This document shows positions 1 through 7,954 of a stretch of 34,960 nt of DNA, in pieces. The translations under genes and the position numbers were made by a program. A model generated the notes under the pieces. That model saw nothing but the letters and a program-made list of their open reading frames with translations. It did no database searches and was not told the origin of the DNA. The number at the start of each line of letters is the position of its first letter. Within the stretch, counting starts at the first letter, position 1. Source of the stretch: Cryomorphaceae bacterium (GTDB taxonomy: Bacteria; Bacteroidota; Bacteroidia; Flavobacteriales; Crocinitomicaceae); contig JAJTDX010000019.1 in NCBI GenBank assembly GCA_021298235.1, positions 1-34,960 of the forward strand, in the 5' to 3' direction.

Positions 1-51
1 CTTCCTGTAAATAAAGAACATATAGAGAGTGGTTTTATGGTTAGGTGTTAG
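1..51 (+). CDS. Possible C-terminal end of an upstream gene (partial)
   Basis: Only frame 1 stays open from the window edge; it gives about 16 residues ending at TAG (49-51). The other two + frames stop within the first dozen bases. A terminator-like hairpin follows at 78-111, as expected after a gene end. The peptide is too short to recognise and may be chance. Confidence 0.25.
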   Translation, partial: LPVNKEHIESGFMVRC

Positions 52-77
52 GTAAGAGGAGGATTCGTTCCATAGCG

Positions 78-111
78 AAGCAGGAGATCAGAAATGGTTC
101 CTGCTTTTTTT
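78..111 (+). terminator. Rho-independent terminator-like hairpin
   Basis: An 8-bp perfect stem AAGCAGGA (78-85) pairs with TCCTGCTT (99-106) around a 13-nt loop, and a run of seven T ends at 111. This is the classic intrinsic terminator layout. It lies upstream of the HisF-like gene, so it probably ends transcription of the gene to the left of the window. Confidence 0.6.
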
Positions 112-125
112 GTTAATATTGTGTT

Positions 126-878
126 ATGCATCGTCCCCGACTTATTCCTGTATTATTACTTAAGAATCAGGGCCTCGTGAAAACCATTGGCTTCCGTTCT
201 CCTAAATACATTGGCGACCCTATGCATGCCGTTCATATTTTTAATGAGTTGAAGGCAGATGAATTAGTGTTTCTGGATATTGAGGCGAGTAAAGAGGGAC
301 GGACGATCGATCCGGAATTTGTTCGTAAGATAGGGGAGGAGGCAAACATGCCCTTTGCGGTTGGAGGAGGAATCCGTTCACTCGATACCATTCGTGAATT
401 GTTGCGCTGTGGTGCGGAGAAAGTAGTTCTTAATTCAGTTGCAATAGACGAACCGGATTTTGTTCGGAGGGCAGCAAATGAATTTGGCTCCTCAACTATT
501 GTGGTTTGCCTTGATGTCAAAAAAAAATGGCTGACAGGACTTCGCACATGGGCTCACGGGGGTATGGTCTCATCCGGGATGGATCCCATAACGCATGCCG
601 TTCTGATGCAGGAATATGGCGCTGGAGAACTTATTGTGCAATCCATCGACAAGGATGGGGCGATGACCGGATACGATGTTGAACTGATCAGAGGAATTTC
701 CGAACGGGTGTCGATTCCTGTTGTTGCGCTGGGTGGTGCCGGTTCAATCGATCACATGAGAATTGCCTACGAGCAAGGATTTGCAGATGGTTTGGCAGCA
801 GGGAGTTTTTTCGTTTACCAAAGCAAAAGGCGTGGCGTTTTGATCAATTATCCCGGTAAGATTTCCTTTAACCGTTGA
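126..878 (+). CDS. HisF-like cyclase subunit of amidino-sugar synthesis (HisF2/WbpG partner)
   Basis: This 250-residue (beta/alpha)8 protein belongs to the imidazole-glycerol-phosphate synthase cyclase family. Characteristic stretches are FLDIEASKEGR (residues 49-59), AVGGGIRS (78-85), VCLDVKK (around 125-131) and VALGGAGS (around 202-209). The catalytic Asp near residue 11 of true histidine HisF (CLDV) is replaced by Leu in VLLLKNQGL, as in HisF2 proteins of O-antigen clusters, while the second Asp (LDVKK) is kept. This points to sugar amidination rather than histidine synthesis. The expected partners are the HisH-like glutaminase (2426-3079) and the amidotransferase (1288-2421), with ammonia from glutamine passed along. 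ATG at 126 gives the usual family length. The stop codon runs directly into a repeat array. Confidence 0.9.
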   Translation: MHRPRLIPVLLLKNQGLVKTIGFRSPKYIGDPMHAVHIFNELKADELVFLDIEASKEGRTIDPEFVRKIGEEANMPFAVGGGIRSLDTIRELLRCGAEKVVLNSVAIDEPDFVRRAANEFGSSTIVVCLDVKKKWLTGLRTWAHGGMVSSGMDPITHAVLMQEYGAGELIVQSIDKDGAMTGYDVELIRGISERVSIPVVALGGAGSIDHMRIAYEQGFADGLAAGSFFVYQSKRRGVLINYPGKISFNR

Positions 879-1123
879 CAATTGACAATGCAACAATTTT
901 CCAATTGACAATGCCCCCGACGCCCCCATCATCTTTTCAGAATTGACAATGAACCAATTTTACAATTGACAATTCCCCCGCCGCCTCGATCGTCTTTTTA
1001 GAATTGACAATGGCACAATTTTCCAATTGACAATGCCCCCGACGCCCCCATCGTCTTTTTAGAATTGACAATGAACCAATTTTCCAATTGATAACGCCCA
1101 CATTGACTAATTGTCCATTGTAT
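879..1123 (+). repeat. 61-bp tandem repeat array, four units (CAATTGACAATG family)
   Basis: The motif AATTGACAATG recurs at 880, 941, 1002 and 1063, exactly 61 bp apart. Each unit carries two copies of the motif, then a C-rich piece (CCCCCGACGCCCCC or a variant) and a T-rich tail (TCTTTTTAG). The array begins at the last base of the HisF-like stop codon. No credible gene lies in 879-1287. Confidence 0.9.
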
Positions 1124-1232
1124 CATTGAGTAATTGTCCATCGAGTAATTGTCCATTGACTAATTGTCCATTGACTAATTGTCCATTGAGTAATTGTCCA
1201 TTGAGTAATTGTCCATTGTATCATTGTCAATC
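1103..1232 (+). repeat. 15-bp tandem repeat array (ATTGAGTAATTGTCC)
   Basis: About eight near-identical 15-mers follow the 61-bp array, mostly of the form attgagtaattgtcc or attgactaattgtcc, interrupted by ATTGTATC variants. The motif is close to the reverse complement of the core of the preceding array (CAATTGACAATG), so the two arrays together form a large imperfect inverted structure around C-rich spacers. Confidence 0.85.
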
Positions 1233-1275
1233 GCATTATTTTCCTCAAATCCATCTCTGCTAACATTTTACACCT

Positions 1276-1283
1276 TACATTTG
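1276..1283 (+). promoter_or_regulatory. Possible Bacteroidota -7 box TACATTTG
   Basis: TACATTTG matches the TAnnTTTG -7 consensus of Bacteroidota housekeeping promoters. It lies only 4 nt before the ATG at 1288, so a transcript from it would be nearly leaderless. I see no convincing -33 TTTG, so the call is weak. Confidence 0.25.
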
Positions 1284-1287
1284 CTTA

Positions 1288-2421
1288 ATGAATTCCCCTG
1301 AGTACAGACAATGCACACGTTGTGTCATGGATACGAGTGATCCGGACATCACATTCAACGCAAAGGGAGAATGCAATCACTGTACGGAATTCCTCGAAAA
1401 AAGAGCTCGTTACAAATACCAGGGAGCGGCATCAGATGAACAACTCGCTCAATGGATCGTTGCTATGAAGGCAGCAGGAAAGGGTCGTGAATTTGATTGT
1501 GTGGTTGGATTAAGTGGAGGAATCGATAGCAGTTATGCAGCGTTTATTGCCAGAGAGCATGGACTTCGAGTTTTAGCTGTACACATGGATAACGGTTGGA
1601 ATGCCGAAGAGGCCGTACAGAACATCAAGAACATAGCTGATAAGCTCCACGTCGAATACGAAAGTTATGTTCTCGATTGGGAAGAATTCAGGGATCTGCA
1701 AGTCGCCTTTCTCAGGGCCTCAGTTCCTGAAGCCGATACACCAACGGACATAGCCATACTTTCTGCGCTCCACAAAGTGGCAGCTCGATATGGAGTAAAA
1801 CATATCATCAGCGGAGGAAACTTTGCAACAGAAGGTATTCTACCGAAGACCTGGCATTATAATGCGAAAGACCTCACTTATTTCAATCACATCTACAAGC
1901 GGTTCGGAAAAGGAAAACTCAAAACCTTTCCTACATTTGGCTTCCTTTCTGAAATGTACTATAAGTTGGTCAAAAAGATCAAGATGGTCTACATTCTGAA
2001 CTATGTTCCGTTCGATAAGAATGAAGCTATGGCCTTACTTGAACGGGAGCTTGATTGGAAATATTATGGAGGAAAACACTACGAATCCAAATATACCGGA
2101 TTCATCCAGGCCTATTACCTCTATGAAAAGTTTGGGATCGACTACCGCAGGGCAACCTATTCTTCCCAGATCTGTGCAGGAGCTTTGAGTAGGGAGGAAG
2201 CCCTTGAATTACTGAAATCTAAGCCTTACAAGGACGAACAGATTGAAGAAGAAAAGCGATACATCGCCAAAAAATTAGGCTTGAGCTCCAGTGATTTCGA
2301 TGAGATTCTCCATTTACCCCCCAAATGGTACAGAGATTACCCAAATGATGAAAAACGCCTCGACTTCGTTTACAACACTTACCGTAAACTCTTCAGAAAA
2401 GAAAAACTCGGATCTTTTTAA
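1288..2421 (+). CDS. N-acetyl-sugar amidotransferase (WbpG/PseA-like)
   Basis: This 377-residue protein is a PP-loop ATP pyrophosphatase. The ATP motif SGGIDSS is at residues 76-82. Two N-terminal CxxC pairs (C9/C12 and C29/C32) look like a zinc knuckle and are typical of the WbpG/LegG/PseA family. The enzyme activates an acetamido group on a nucleotide sugar by adenylation and replaces it with ammonia to form an acetamidino group. The ammonia comes from a HisH/HisF-like pair, and both partners are encoded here (126-878 and 2426-3079). The ATG at 1288 places the first cysteines as in relatives. The gene converges on the HisH-like gene with only 4 bp between stop codons. Confidence 0.92.
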   Translation: MNSPEYRQCTRCVMDTSDPDITFNAKGECNHCTEFLEKRARYKYQGAASDEQLAQWIVAMKAAGKGREFDCVVGLSGGIDSSYAAFIAREHGLRVLAVHMDNGWNAEEAVQNIKNIADKLHVEYESYVLDWEEFRDLQVAFLRASVPEADTPTDIAILSALHKVAARYGVKHIISGGNFATEGILPKTWHYNAKDLTYFNHIYKRFGKGKLKTFPTFGFLSEMYYKLVKKIKMVYILNYVPFDKNEAMALLERELDWKYYGGKHYESKYTGFIQAYYLYEKFGIDYRRATYSSQICAGALSREEALELLKSKPYKDEQIEEEKRYIAKKLGLSSSDFDEILHLPPKWYRDYPNDEKRLDFVYNTYRKLFRKEKLGSF

Positions 2422-2425
2422 GGCA

Positions 2426-3079
2426 TCACAACCGGACAAAATTTTCCAGTAGTTTCATTCCAGTATCGTGACTTTTCTCAGGGTGGTATTGTACTCCGTA
2501 GATATTTCCCCTGGAAACAGCAGAAACAAATGAGGCCTCATGTTGCGTCGTCGCCAAAACATCATTCGCATCGTTGGGTTTGAAATGGTAGGCGTGGACA
2601 AAATAGAACTCAGGGTTTTCACCAATTCCTTCGAACAGTTTATCTTCTTTTTCGATTTCTACCGTATTCCAACCTGTGTGCGGTATTTTGAAACGCAGAC
2701 TGTCCTTTACCTCCAACCGCAACACTTCAGCATCAAACCAACCTAGTCCTTGTTCCTTGCTCCTAACTCCTTGCTCCTTGTTCCTTGTTCCTTGCTCTAA
2801 TCCCTCTTCACTTGTTTTTGCCATCAGTTGCATTCCCAAACAGATACCCAGTACGGGAATCCCCCTTTCTATGACCGCTTGATCCAATATATCTCGAATT
2901 CCTAAAGCATTCAGTTTTTCCATGGCTTTGCCAAAATGTCCCACGCCGGGTAAGATCAGTTTTGCAGCCTGTTCAATTTCTTTCGGATCTGATGTGATCA
3001 CGGCAACTGCACCTAATTGGTCTAACTTGCGCTTCACGGAGTGCAAATTCCCCATCCCATAGTCCACAATTGCGATCAT
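2426..3079 (-). CDS. HisH-like glutamine amidotransferase with an inserted peptide repeat
   Basis: This 217-residue class I glutaminase has the nucleophile Cys80 in GICLGMQ, with His199 and Glu201 in YHPEK completing the triad. It should supply ammonia to the HisF-like and WbpG-like partners for sugar amidination. It is the last gene of the - strand polysaccharide cluster. Residues about 95-111 read EQGTRNKEQGVRSKEQG, a 7-residue (21-bp) repeat inserted in frame where relatives usually go directly from SEEGLE to GLGWFDAEV. The insertion adds about 14 residues in a surface loop and leaves the active-site motifs intact, so the protein may still function. Confidence 0.88.
   Translation of the reverse strand: MIAIVDYGMGNLHSVKRKLDQLGAVAVITSDPKEIEQAAKLILPGVGHFGKAMEKLNALGIRDILDQAVIERGIPVLGICLGMQLMAKTSEEGLEQGTRNKEQGVRSKEQGLGWFDAEVLRLEVKDSLRFKIPHTGWNTVEIEKEDKLFEGIGENPEFYFVHAYHFKPNDANDVLATTQHEASFVSAVSRGNIYGVQYHPEKSHDTGMKLLENFVRL
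2747..2798 (-). repeat. 21-bp word-like repeat inside the HisH-like gene (GAGCAAGGAACAAG family)
   Basis: On the - strand the stretch is made of alternating GAGCAAGGA and GAACAAGGA words with a 21-bp protein-level period (EQGTRNK, then EQGVRSK, then EQG). The same words recur in the intergenic gap at about 3106-3127. The period is a multiple of three, which explains why the reading frame survived. Confidence 0.8.
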
Positions 3080-3190
3080 AGCATGAAGGTAATGAATTTT
3101 GTTCGTTGCTCCTTGCTCCTTGTTCTACTTTTTCACAACCCTTTCACAATCTCCGCTAACTTCTCCACCTGCACCTTCCTCATGGAAATT
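3080..3190. other. Intergenic gap with repeat words and a possible gene remnant
   Basis: This 111-bp gap holds a second copy of the ttgctccttgttc repeat words (about 3106-3127). On the - strand there is also a 16-codon open stretch, 3183 down to 3133, reading MRKVQVEKLAEIVKGL. It resembles the helical tail of a glycosyltransferase or nucleotide-sugar enzyme and could be the last trace of a lost gene. This is speculative. Confidence 0.35.
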
Positions 3191-4333
3191 TCAAATACAG
3201 ATGTCGCTATTGTCAGGATTATTTTCTGAAATCCATTTAATCTCCTCAATAAAACGATTAGCTATATTTTCGATTCGATATTGATCTAAATCTTTTACGA
3301 GGTATTGGTTTAAATAAATTTTAGATAAGAATTGATTTACCTTTTCTATATCGGGATTTCCGGGATTTATAGAAAGAATCGGTCGGCCTGTTATGGCATA
3401 ATCAATGAGTTTACTTGGGATTTGAGCGGGACTGTTTTCATTTTCCAGGTTCAAGAGAAAATCCATGGTTTTTAATTCTTTGAGAAGTTCTCTCCTTGGA
3501 ATTGGTTTTCGAATATTCAATTTGTCTCCAAGAACTGCTTTAAATCGATCGATTAATTCGGTATGATTGGAATAAATAATAAATCTAAAATCACGTTGCA
3601 AACCTGTTAGATAATCGAATAATTTCTCAGGGTTTCTAATATCCTTATAAAAAGTCCCGGCATAAGCAAAGGTTGGAACAGGATTAGTTGGTTCACCCGC
3701 ATTGCTTTCCTCTTCAAATTTGAAACCTTGTGCAATTACACGAATTTTACTACGGTATTCTTCATAGTAGCCTTGTTTGGCATTTTCAACCGGAACAGTT
3801 ATGATATCACTGTTTTGGCAGAATAAACGTTCATAACGCTCAAAATAAGTCAAATGACCAGATTTCACACCATTTAACATAAATGGATCTCCACAATCTG
3901 CAATCCACACTTTTGGGAAAAGTTCAGGATGTTTCGATCTATATTTAGCAATACCCCAATGAATTTGATGGGGGTCTGCTATTGAGATGAGGGCATCATA
4001 TTTATTGTCTTTGGCGAGAATCTCCTGAACTCTGAAATAAAACTCTAAATTCGGAAACTCCAGTTTCTTTAATAATTTGCCAAGCACTTTATCAGGGATA
4101 GTGCGTCTTCCATCGTTGTCACTATTGTATGGATGAATCATCCATTTGATCTCGATTGGTTTGATCGTTAACCCGAATTCCTTTTCCATGCCTGCGTAGT
4201 CATGTTTACCGATAACAGAATAAATGACAACCTGATGTCCTTGTCTTGCCAATTCAAGGGATAATTCAGTTGCCCTATGTGCTCTTGGTGTTTGCATAGG
4301 GTGAATGTGCTGGGCAAGAATTAGAATTCTCAT
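3191..4333 (-). CDS. Glycosyltransferase, GT4 family
   Basis: This 380-residue GT-B enzyme begins MRILILAQHIHPMQTPRAHR, the typical first beta strand and donor-side loop of group 1 glycosyltransferases. Its C-terminal half contains IPSKLIDYAITGRPILS, matching the acidic donor-binding region of the family. I chose the ATG at 4333 rather than the one at 4396 because it starts the first Rossmann strand and overlaps the upstream epimerase stop by 4 nt (ATGA), indicating translational coupling. The sugar specificity cannot be read from the sequence. Its place between the epimerase and HisH-like gene suggests transfer of the epimerised or amidinated sugar (inference). Confidence 0.85.
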   Translation of the reverse strand: MRILILAQHIHPMQTPRAHRATELSLELARQGHQVVIYSVIGKHDYAGMEKEFGLTIKPIEIKWMIHPYNSDNDGRRTIPDKVLGKLLKKLEFPNLEFYFRVQEILAKDNKYDALISIADPHQIHWGIAKYRSKHPELFPKVWIADCGDPFMLNGVKSGHLTYFERYERLFCQNSDIITVPVENAKQGYYEEYRSKIRVIAQGFKFEEESNAGEPTNPVPTFAYAGTFYKDIRNPEKLFDYLTGLQRDFRFIIYSNHTELIDRFKAVLGDKLNIRKPIPRRELLKELKTMDFLLNLENENSPAQIPSKLIDYAITGRPILSINPGNPDIEKVNQFLSKIYLNQYLVKDLDQYRIENIANRFIEEIKWISENNPDNSDICI

Positions 4334-5430
4334 TCGGGTTTGCCAAGAATTTGAAGTAGACGACCAACTATGCGCTCCGCAGATTTTCCATCCCAATATT
4401 CAGGAATATTGCCTTTTTTCCACTTGCCGGCAAACAATGTTTCCAATGCAATTTGCAAATTGGCAGGGTCCGTTCCTATAAGTTCATTGGTGCCCTCTAT
4501 GCATGTTTCCGGTCGCTCCGTATTGTTACGAAGCGTTAAGCACGGCACTCCTAAAACAGTTGTTTCCTCGGTTATGCCCCCCGAATCAGTTATAACTGCA
4601 GTTGCATATTTGATGAGATAGATGAATTCTGAATAACTCATCGGATCAATGATATGGAGGTTTTTGATATTGATTCCGTTATCCTCCATCACTTTCTTTG
4701 TTCGAGGGTGTATGGGAAAAATAACAGGGTATTGTTGACTGTGTGCACGGATCGTCTCCAGTAATTTTAAAAGATTATTTGGATCATCTACATTTGATGG
4801 ACGATGAAGCGTCAAAACTAGGTATTGATTCTTGTCGAGATTAAATTTTTCAAATAGGGAAGGTTGGTACAATTTATTCTGTTGATGAACTAATGAGTCT
4901 ATCATGACATTCCCTACGAAATGTATCCGCTCATTGGGAATTCCTTCCTTTCGAAGATTTTCATTCGCGAACCGAGAGGTGGTAAAAAAATGATCGGTTA
5001 TACTGTCGGTTACTTTACGGTTAATCTCTTCAGGCATTGTAACGTCAAAGGAACGGATTCCTCCTTCAACATGGGCAAGAAGAATATTTAATTTTTTTGT
5101 TACAATAGCACAGGCCATGGTCGAAGTAACATCACCGACAACAATGACCATGTCGCAAGAGCGGCTTAATAAAAAGCGTTCGAAACCCATCATGATGGCT
5201 GCTGTTTGCTCAGTTTGTGTTCCACTTCCCACACACAGATTTACCTCGGGTTCTGGGATTTCTAAGTCTTCAAAAAAGGTTCCACTCATGGAGCGATCAT
5301 AGTGTTGACCAGTATGGACAAGACTGAAATCAATACGCGCGCCCTTTCCTTGTGCTTTACTCAATGCACGAACGATCGGACTGATCTTTACGAAATTGGG
5401 TCGAGTACCGGCTACAATTACAAGGTGCAT
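4330..5430 (-). CDS. Non-hydrolysing UDP-N-acetylglucosamine 2-epimerase (WecB/WbpI family)
   Basis: This 366-residue enzyme has the full family signature: GTRPNFVK (residues 8-15), HTGQHYD (39-45), VGDVTST (98-104), HVEGG (120-124), MPEEINR (132-138) and DSGGITEE (282-289). It inverts C2 of UDP-GlcNAc-type sugars to the manno form. In clusters with WbpG/HisH/HisF proteins the homologue WbpI epimerises UDP-2,3-diacetamido-glucuronate before amidination. That role fits here, but the genes for making the diacetamido-uronate are not in the window, so WecB activity (UDP-ManNAc) is equally possible. The gene overlaps the downstream GT4 by 4 nt. Confidence 0.93.
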   Translation of the reverse strand: MHLVIVAGTRPNFVKISPIVRALSKAQGKGARIDFSLVHTGQHYDRSMSGTFFEDLEIPEPEVNLCVGSGTQTEQTAAIMMGFERFLLSRSCDMVIVVGDVTSTMACAIVTKKLNILLAHVEGGIRSFDVTMPEEINRKVTDSITDHFFTTSRFANENLRKEGIPNERIHFVGNVMIDSLVHQQNKLYQPSLFEKFNLDKNQYLVLTLHRPSNVDDPNNLLKLLETIRAHSQQYPVIFPIHPRTKKVMEDNGINIKNLHIIDPMSYSEFIYLIKYATAVITDSGGITEETTVLGVPCLTLRNNTERPETCIEGTNELIGTDPANLQIALETLFAGKWKKGNIPEYWDGKSAERIVGRLLQILGKPE

Positions 5431-5484
5431 AGGATTCTTCGAATGTTAAAGATAGGATTATTTATACGTTAAACGTACCTTTGG

Positions 5485-6761
5485 TTGGATAAGTCACGAT
5501 CAATTTTGAGAGAAAATTCACGAAAACTTATTCTTTTCACATCCGATTTCCCTTTTGGATCGGGAGAAACCTTTCTGGAAAATGAGGTCCCTTATCTTTC
5601 CCGTGCTTTCGAACAGGTGGTGCTTGTACCAACAGAACAAGTGAATGGTGATCCTCGAGCCATACCCGAAAATATGGCGATTGAAGTCCCGAATTTTCCA
5701 TTCGAAAGATTAGGCAAGGTATCCATGTTAAAGCAACTCTTTCATCCAGATTTTCTTCATGAATTGTTCAGGATCGTTTTCGTTTATCGTTTATTGCCCA
5801 CGCCAAAAAGAGTGAAAACAGCATTGGTTTCCTTGTTTCGTGGAAAACAAATAACACTGTGGCTTCAACAAATTGGGGTAGAGCCATCTCGCACAGTACT
5901 GTATAGTTACTGGTGCAATGATGCCGCAATAGGGATTTCGCTTTTTAAACGAAAGAATCCCTCTGTAAGGGCAGTAACCCGGTCACACGGATGGGATCTG
6001 TATTTTGAGGCCAGCACCATAGGGTATTTGCCATATCGTTCTCTCATCACTACTCAATTCGACATGGTTTGTCCGGTATCGGAGGCAGGCGTCAAGTATA
6101 TTTTTGAAAAGTGGAAATGTAATAGGACAACGAACATTCAACTCGCCCGATTGGGGGTTGAAGCACAAACACCTCCAAATGCCCTCCCTGATGTATTTAC
6201 TGTGTGAGTTGTTCAAACTTGATTCCACTGAAACGCGTGCATCTGATCATTGAGGCATTGAGCAAGATCAATGATATCCCCTTAAAATGGGTTCATTTTG
6301 GAGACGGGCCTTTGTCGACGGAACTGTACGATCTGGCTGAACGCATTCTGCCTCCCAATATTTCCTGGAAGTTCATGGGCCATATTCCGAATCAGGAGTT
6401 ACTGCAATGGTATAGAGAAAATCCGGTGAGTGTCTTCATCAATGTGAGCGAAACGGAAGGGATTCCGGTGTCCATCATGGAAGCGATGAGTTTTGGAATT
6501 CCCGTGATAGCCACAAATGTGGGGGGTACAGGGGAGATTGTTAGAGAAGTATTTGATGGAATGCTCGTTTCAGCAGAAGGGTCGCATACTGAGGTAAGCG
6601 AGGTATTGATTAGACTCTCCAAACTATCCTCCAATGAATTAATAAAAGTAACCATGACTTTAAAGAATTCTTGGACTGAAAACTGTAACGCAAAAATGAA
6701 TTATATTTCATTCACAGACATGCTTTTAAACTTAGGCAATTTTACTCCTGTCAATCTCTGA
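5485..6761 (+). pseudogene. GT4 glycosyltransferase split by a frameshift
   Basis: The N-terminal part (5485-6207, 240 codons from a TTG; no ATG is available between the preceding in-frame stop and the first beta strand) ends ...PDVFTV then TGA. The C-terminal part (6204-6761, 185 codons) starts VSCSNLIPLKRVHLI and carries the donor-site motif EGIPVSIMEAMSFGIPVIA. Joined, they form one ~425-residue GT-B enzyme. The break lies in TGTGTG (6201-6206); removing one TG reads FTVSCSNLIPLKRV without a break. The gene is on the opposite strand to the cluster, divergent from the epimerase and convergent with an FkbM gene. It could be a real pseudogene, a slip-prone tract or an assembly error. Confidence 0.85.
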
Positions 6762-6775
6762 TCGAAAAAGAAAAT

Positions 6776-6787
6776 ATTGAATTCAAT
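6776..6787. repeat. Perfect 12-bp palindrome between convergent genes
   Basis: ATTGAATTCAAT is a perfect palindrome in the 27-bp gap between the convergent GT4 pseudogene (+) and the FkbM gene (-). It lacks a loop or T-run, so it is not a convincing terminator. Confidence 0.35.
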
Positions 6788-6788
6788 T

Positions 6789-7592
6789 TCAAAAGTTACA
6801 GTCGTAAATATACCAGTCATCATATTTGGAAATGTTTTCGAAAACTCTTCTGTATCCTGCTGAGGTTAAGAGTTGGAATATTTTCTCCCTCTGTTCAGTA
6901 TAGTTATGCTCGCATGTAATTACAGAGAATTTATATTTATTGAAGTCAATCGCTGATAATATTTCGAATTCACTTCCCTCGGTGTCAATTGATAAATAAT
7001 CAATTACCTCTGGAGCATTGTTCTTTTCCAAAAGGTCAATTAACGAAATAGTTCTCACGGAATATTTTTGTTCACCTGATTTGCGATTTTCACTATGATA
7101 GTCGTTAGTTTCGATAGATGAAATTGAAGATAATTCTGGTGAAACCGACTCAGAGAATTCAAGAGTTAAATTTGACTTTGACCATACACATTCATGAGTG
7201 ATTGTGCAATTTCTGTTTCGAGATAGTTCATAGTGCCAACATTTAGCAGGTTCAGAAAGAATTCCTTTCCATGAAAATTTCTTTTCTAATAGATACGTAT
7301 TGCTCAATTCAATACCATTGGTTGCTCCAAATTCTATGAAAAATCCATTTTTTTTAAAATTAAGTTCATTAAGTACAAATAAGTCTTGACGTAGTTGTGA
7401 TTGAGAATGTTCAAATAAATTTATCAACTCCGAAGATTTGTCTGAATTTATATATTTTAAGAATTCTAAATCAAATTTGGCATTACTGTCCTGACGTATA
7501 TCATTCATCATTTTTTTGTACTCCGAATATCTAATTGGAGTTACATCCAACATAATGAGCAGTTGCTTAAGATACTTATTCAATAACTTCAT
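6789..7592 (-). CDS. FkbM-family SAM-dependent methyltransferase
   Basis: This 267-residue protein shows the FkbM methyltransferase layout. The SAM-binding strand FIEFGATNGIE is at about residues 85-95, followed by the SEP motif of strand 2 (113-115) and LSIDTEGSEFEIL (around 200-212). It probably O-methylates a sugar of the polysaccharide, as FkbM proteins in such clusters do (inference). The ATG at 7592 overlaps the stop of the upstream FkbM fragment by 4 nt (ATGA). The length suggests an intact gene. Confidence 0.85.
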   Translation of the reverse strand: MKLLNKYLKQLLIMLDVTPIRYSEYKKMMNDIRQDSNAKFDLEFLKYINSDKSSELINLFEHSQSQLRQDLFVLNELNFKKNGFFIEFGATNGIELSNTYLLEKKFSWKGILSEPAKCWHYELSRNRNCTITHECVWSKSNLTLEFSESVSPELSSISSIETNDYHSENRKSGEQKYSVRTISLIDLLEKNNAPEVIDYLSIDTEGSEFEILSAIDFNKYKFSVITCEHNYTEQREKIFQLLTSAGYRRVFENISKYDDWYIYDCNF

Positions 7593-7954
7593 TTTTTCAA
7601 TAAATAAATAGCATCAAACTGTCTTAGCTTCAAATTCTTGGTAAAAGATTGATTATAAAAATTAATCAATTCAAAACCGTTTGATGTGAGGTGTTGATGA
7701 ATTGTTACGAGGCTAGATTTTGTTTCATAGGTCGGTTGAACAATAATTTCCAAATAGATCATTTTTATTTTATGAGCTTTCAGTAACTGTGTTGCGCCCT
7801 CTAATATTTGAAGTTCAGACCTTTGAGTATCTATCTTGAGAATATCAATATCATTCATATGGTTTTCCGAACAAAAATGGTCTAATGTTGTCACCGATAC
7901 ATTTTCTGGCACCGAGCCCATTTTTAGAAAGAACCATTTGATAATTTTTTTCAT
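7589..7954 (-). pseudogene. FkbM methyltransferase remnant lacking the SAM-binding half
   Basis: Only 121 residues remain. Residues about 18-120 match the C-terminal half of FkbM proteins (VTTLDHFC, then DIDILKIDTQRSELQILEGA). The preceding MKKIIKWFFLKMG looks like the usual FkbM start. The central Rossmann part with the DxGANxG strand and the EP motif is absent, consistent with an internal deletion of about 100 codons that kept the start codon and reading frame. Four-nt overlaps with both neighbours are kept, so it may still be translated and coupled. Catalysis is unlikely because the SAM site is gone. Confidence 0.75.

Noticed and set aside
879..1240. CRISPR-like array
   Set aside because: The repeats are tandem with no unique spacers of regular length, and no cas gene is present.
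3133..3183. 16-codon peptide MRKVQVEKLAEIVKGL as a separate gene
   Set aside because: It is too short to support; at most a remnant of a lost gene's end, noted under the intergenic gap.
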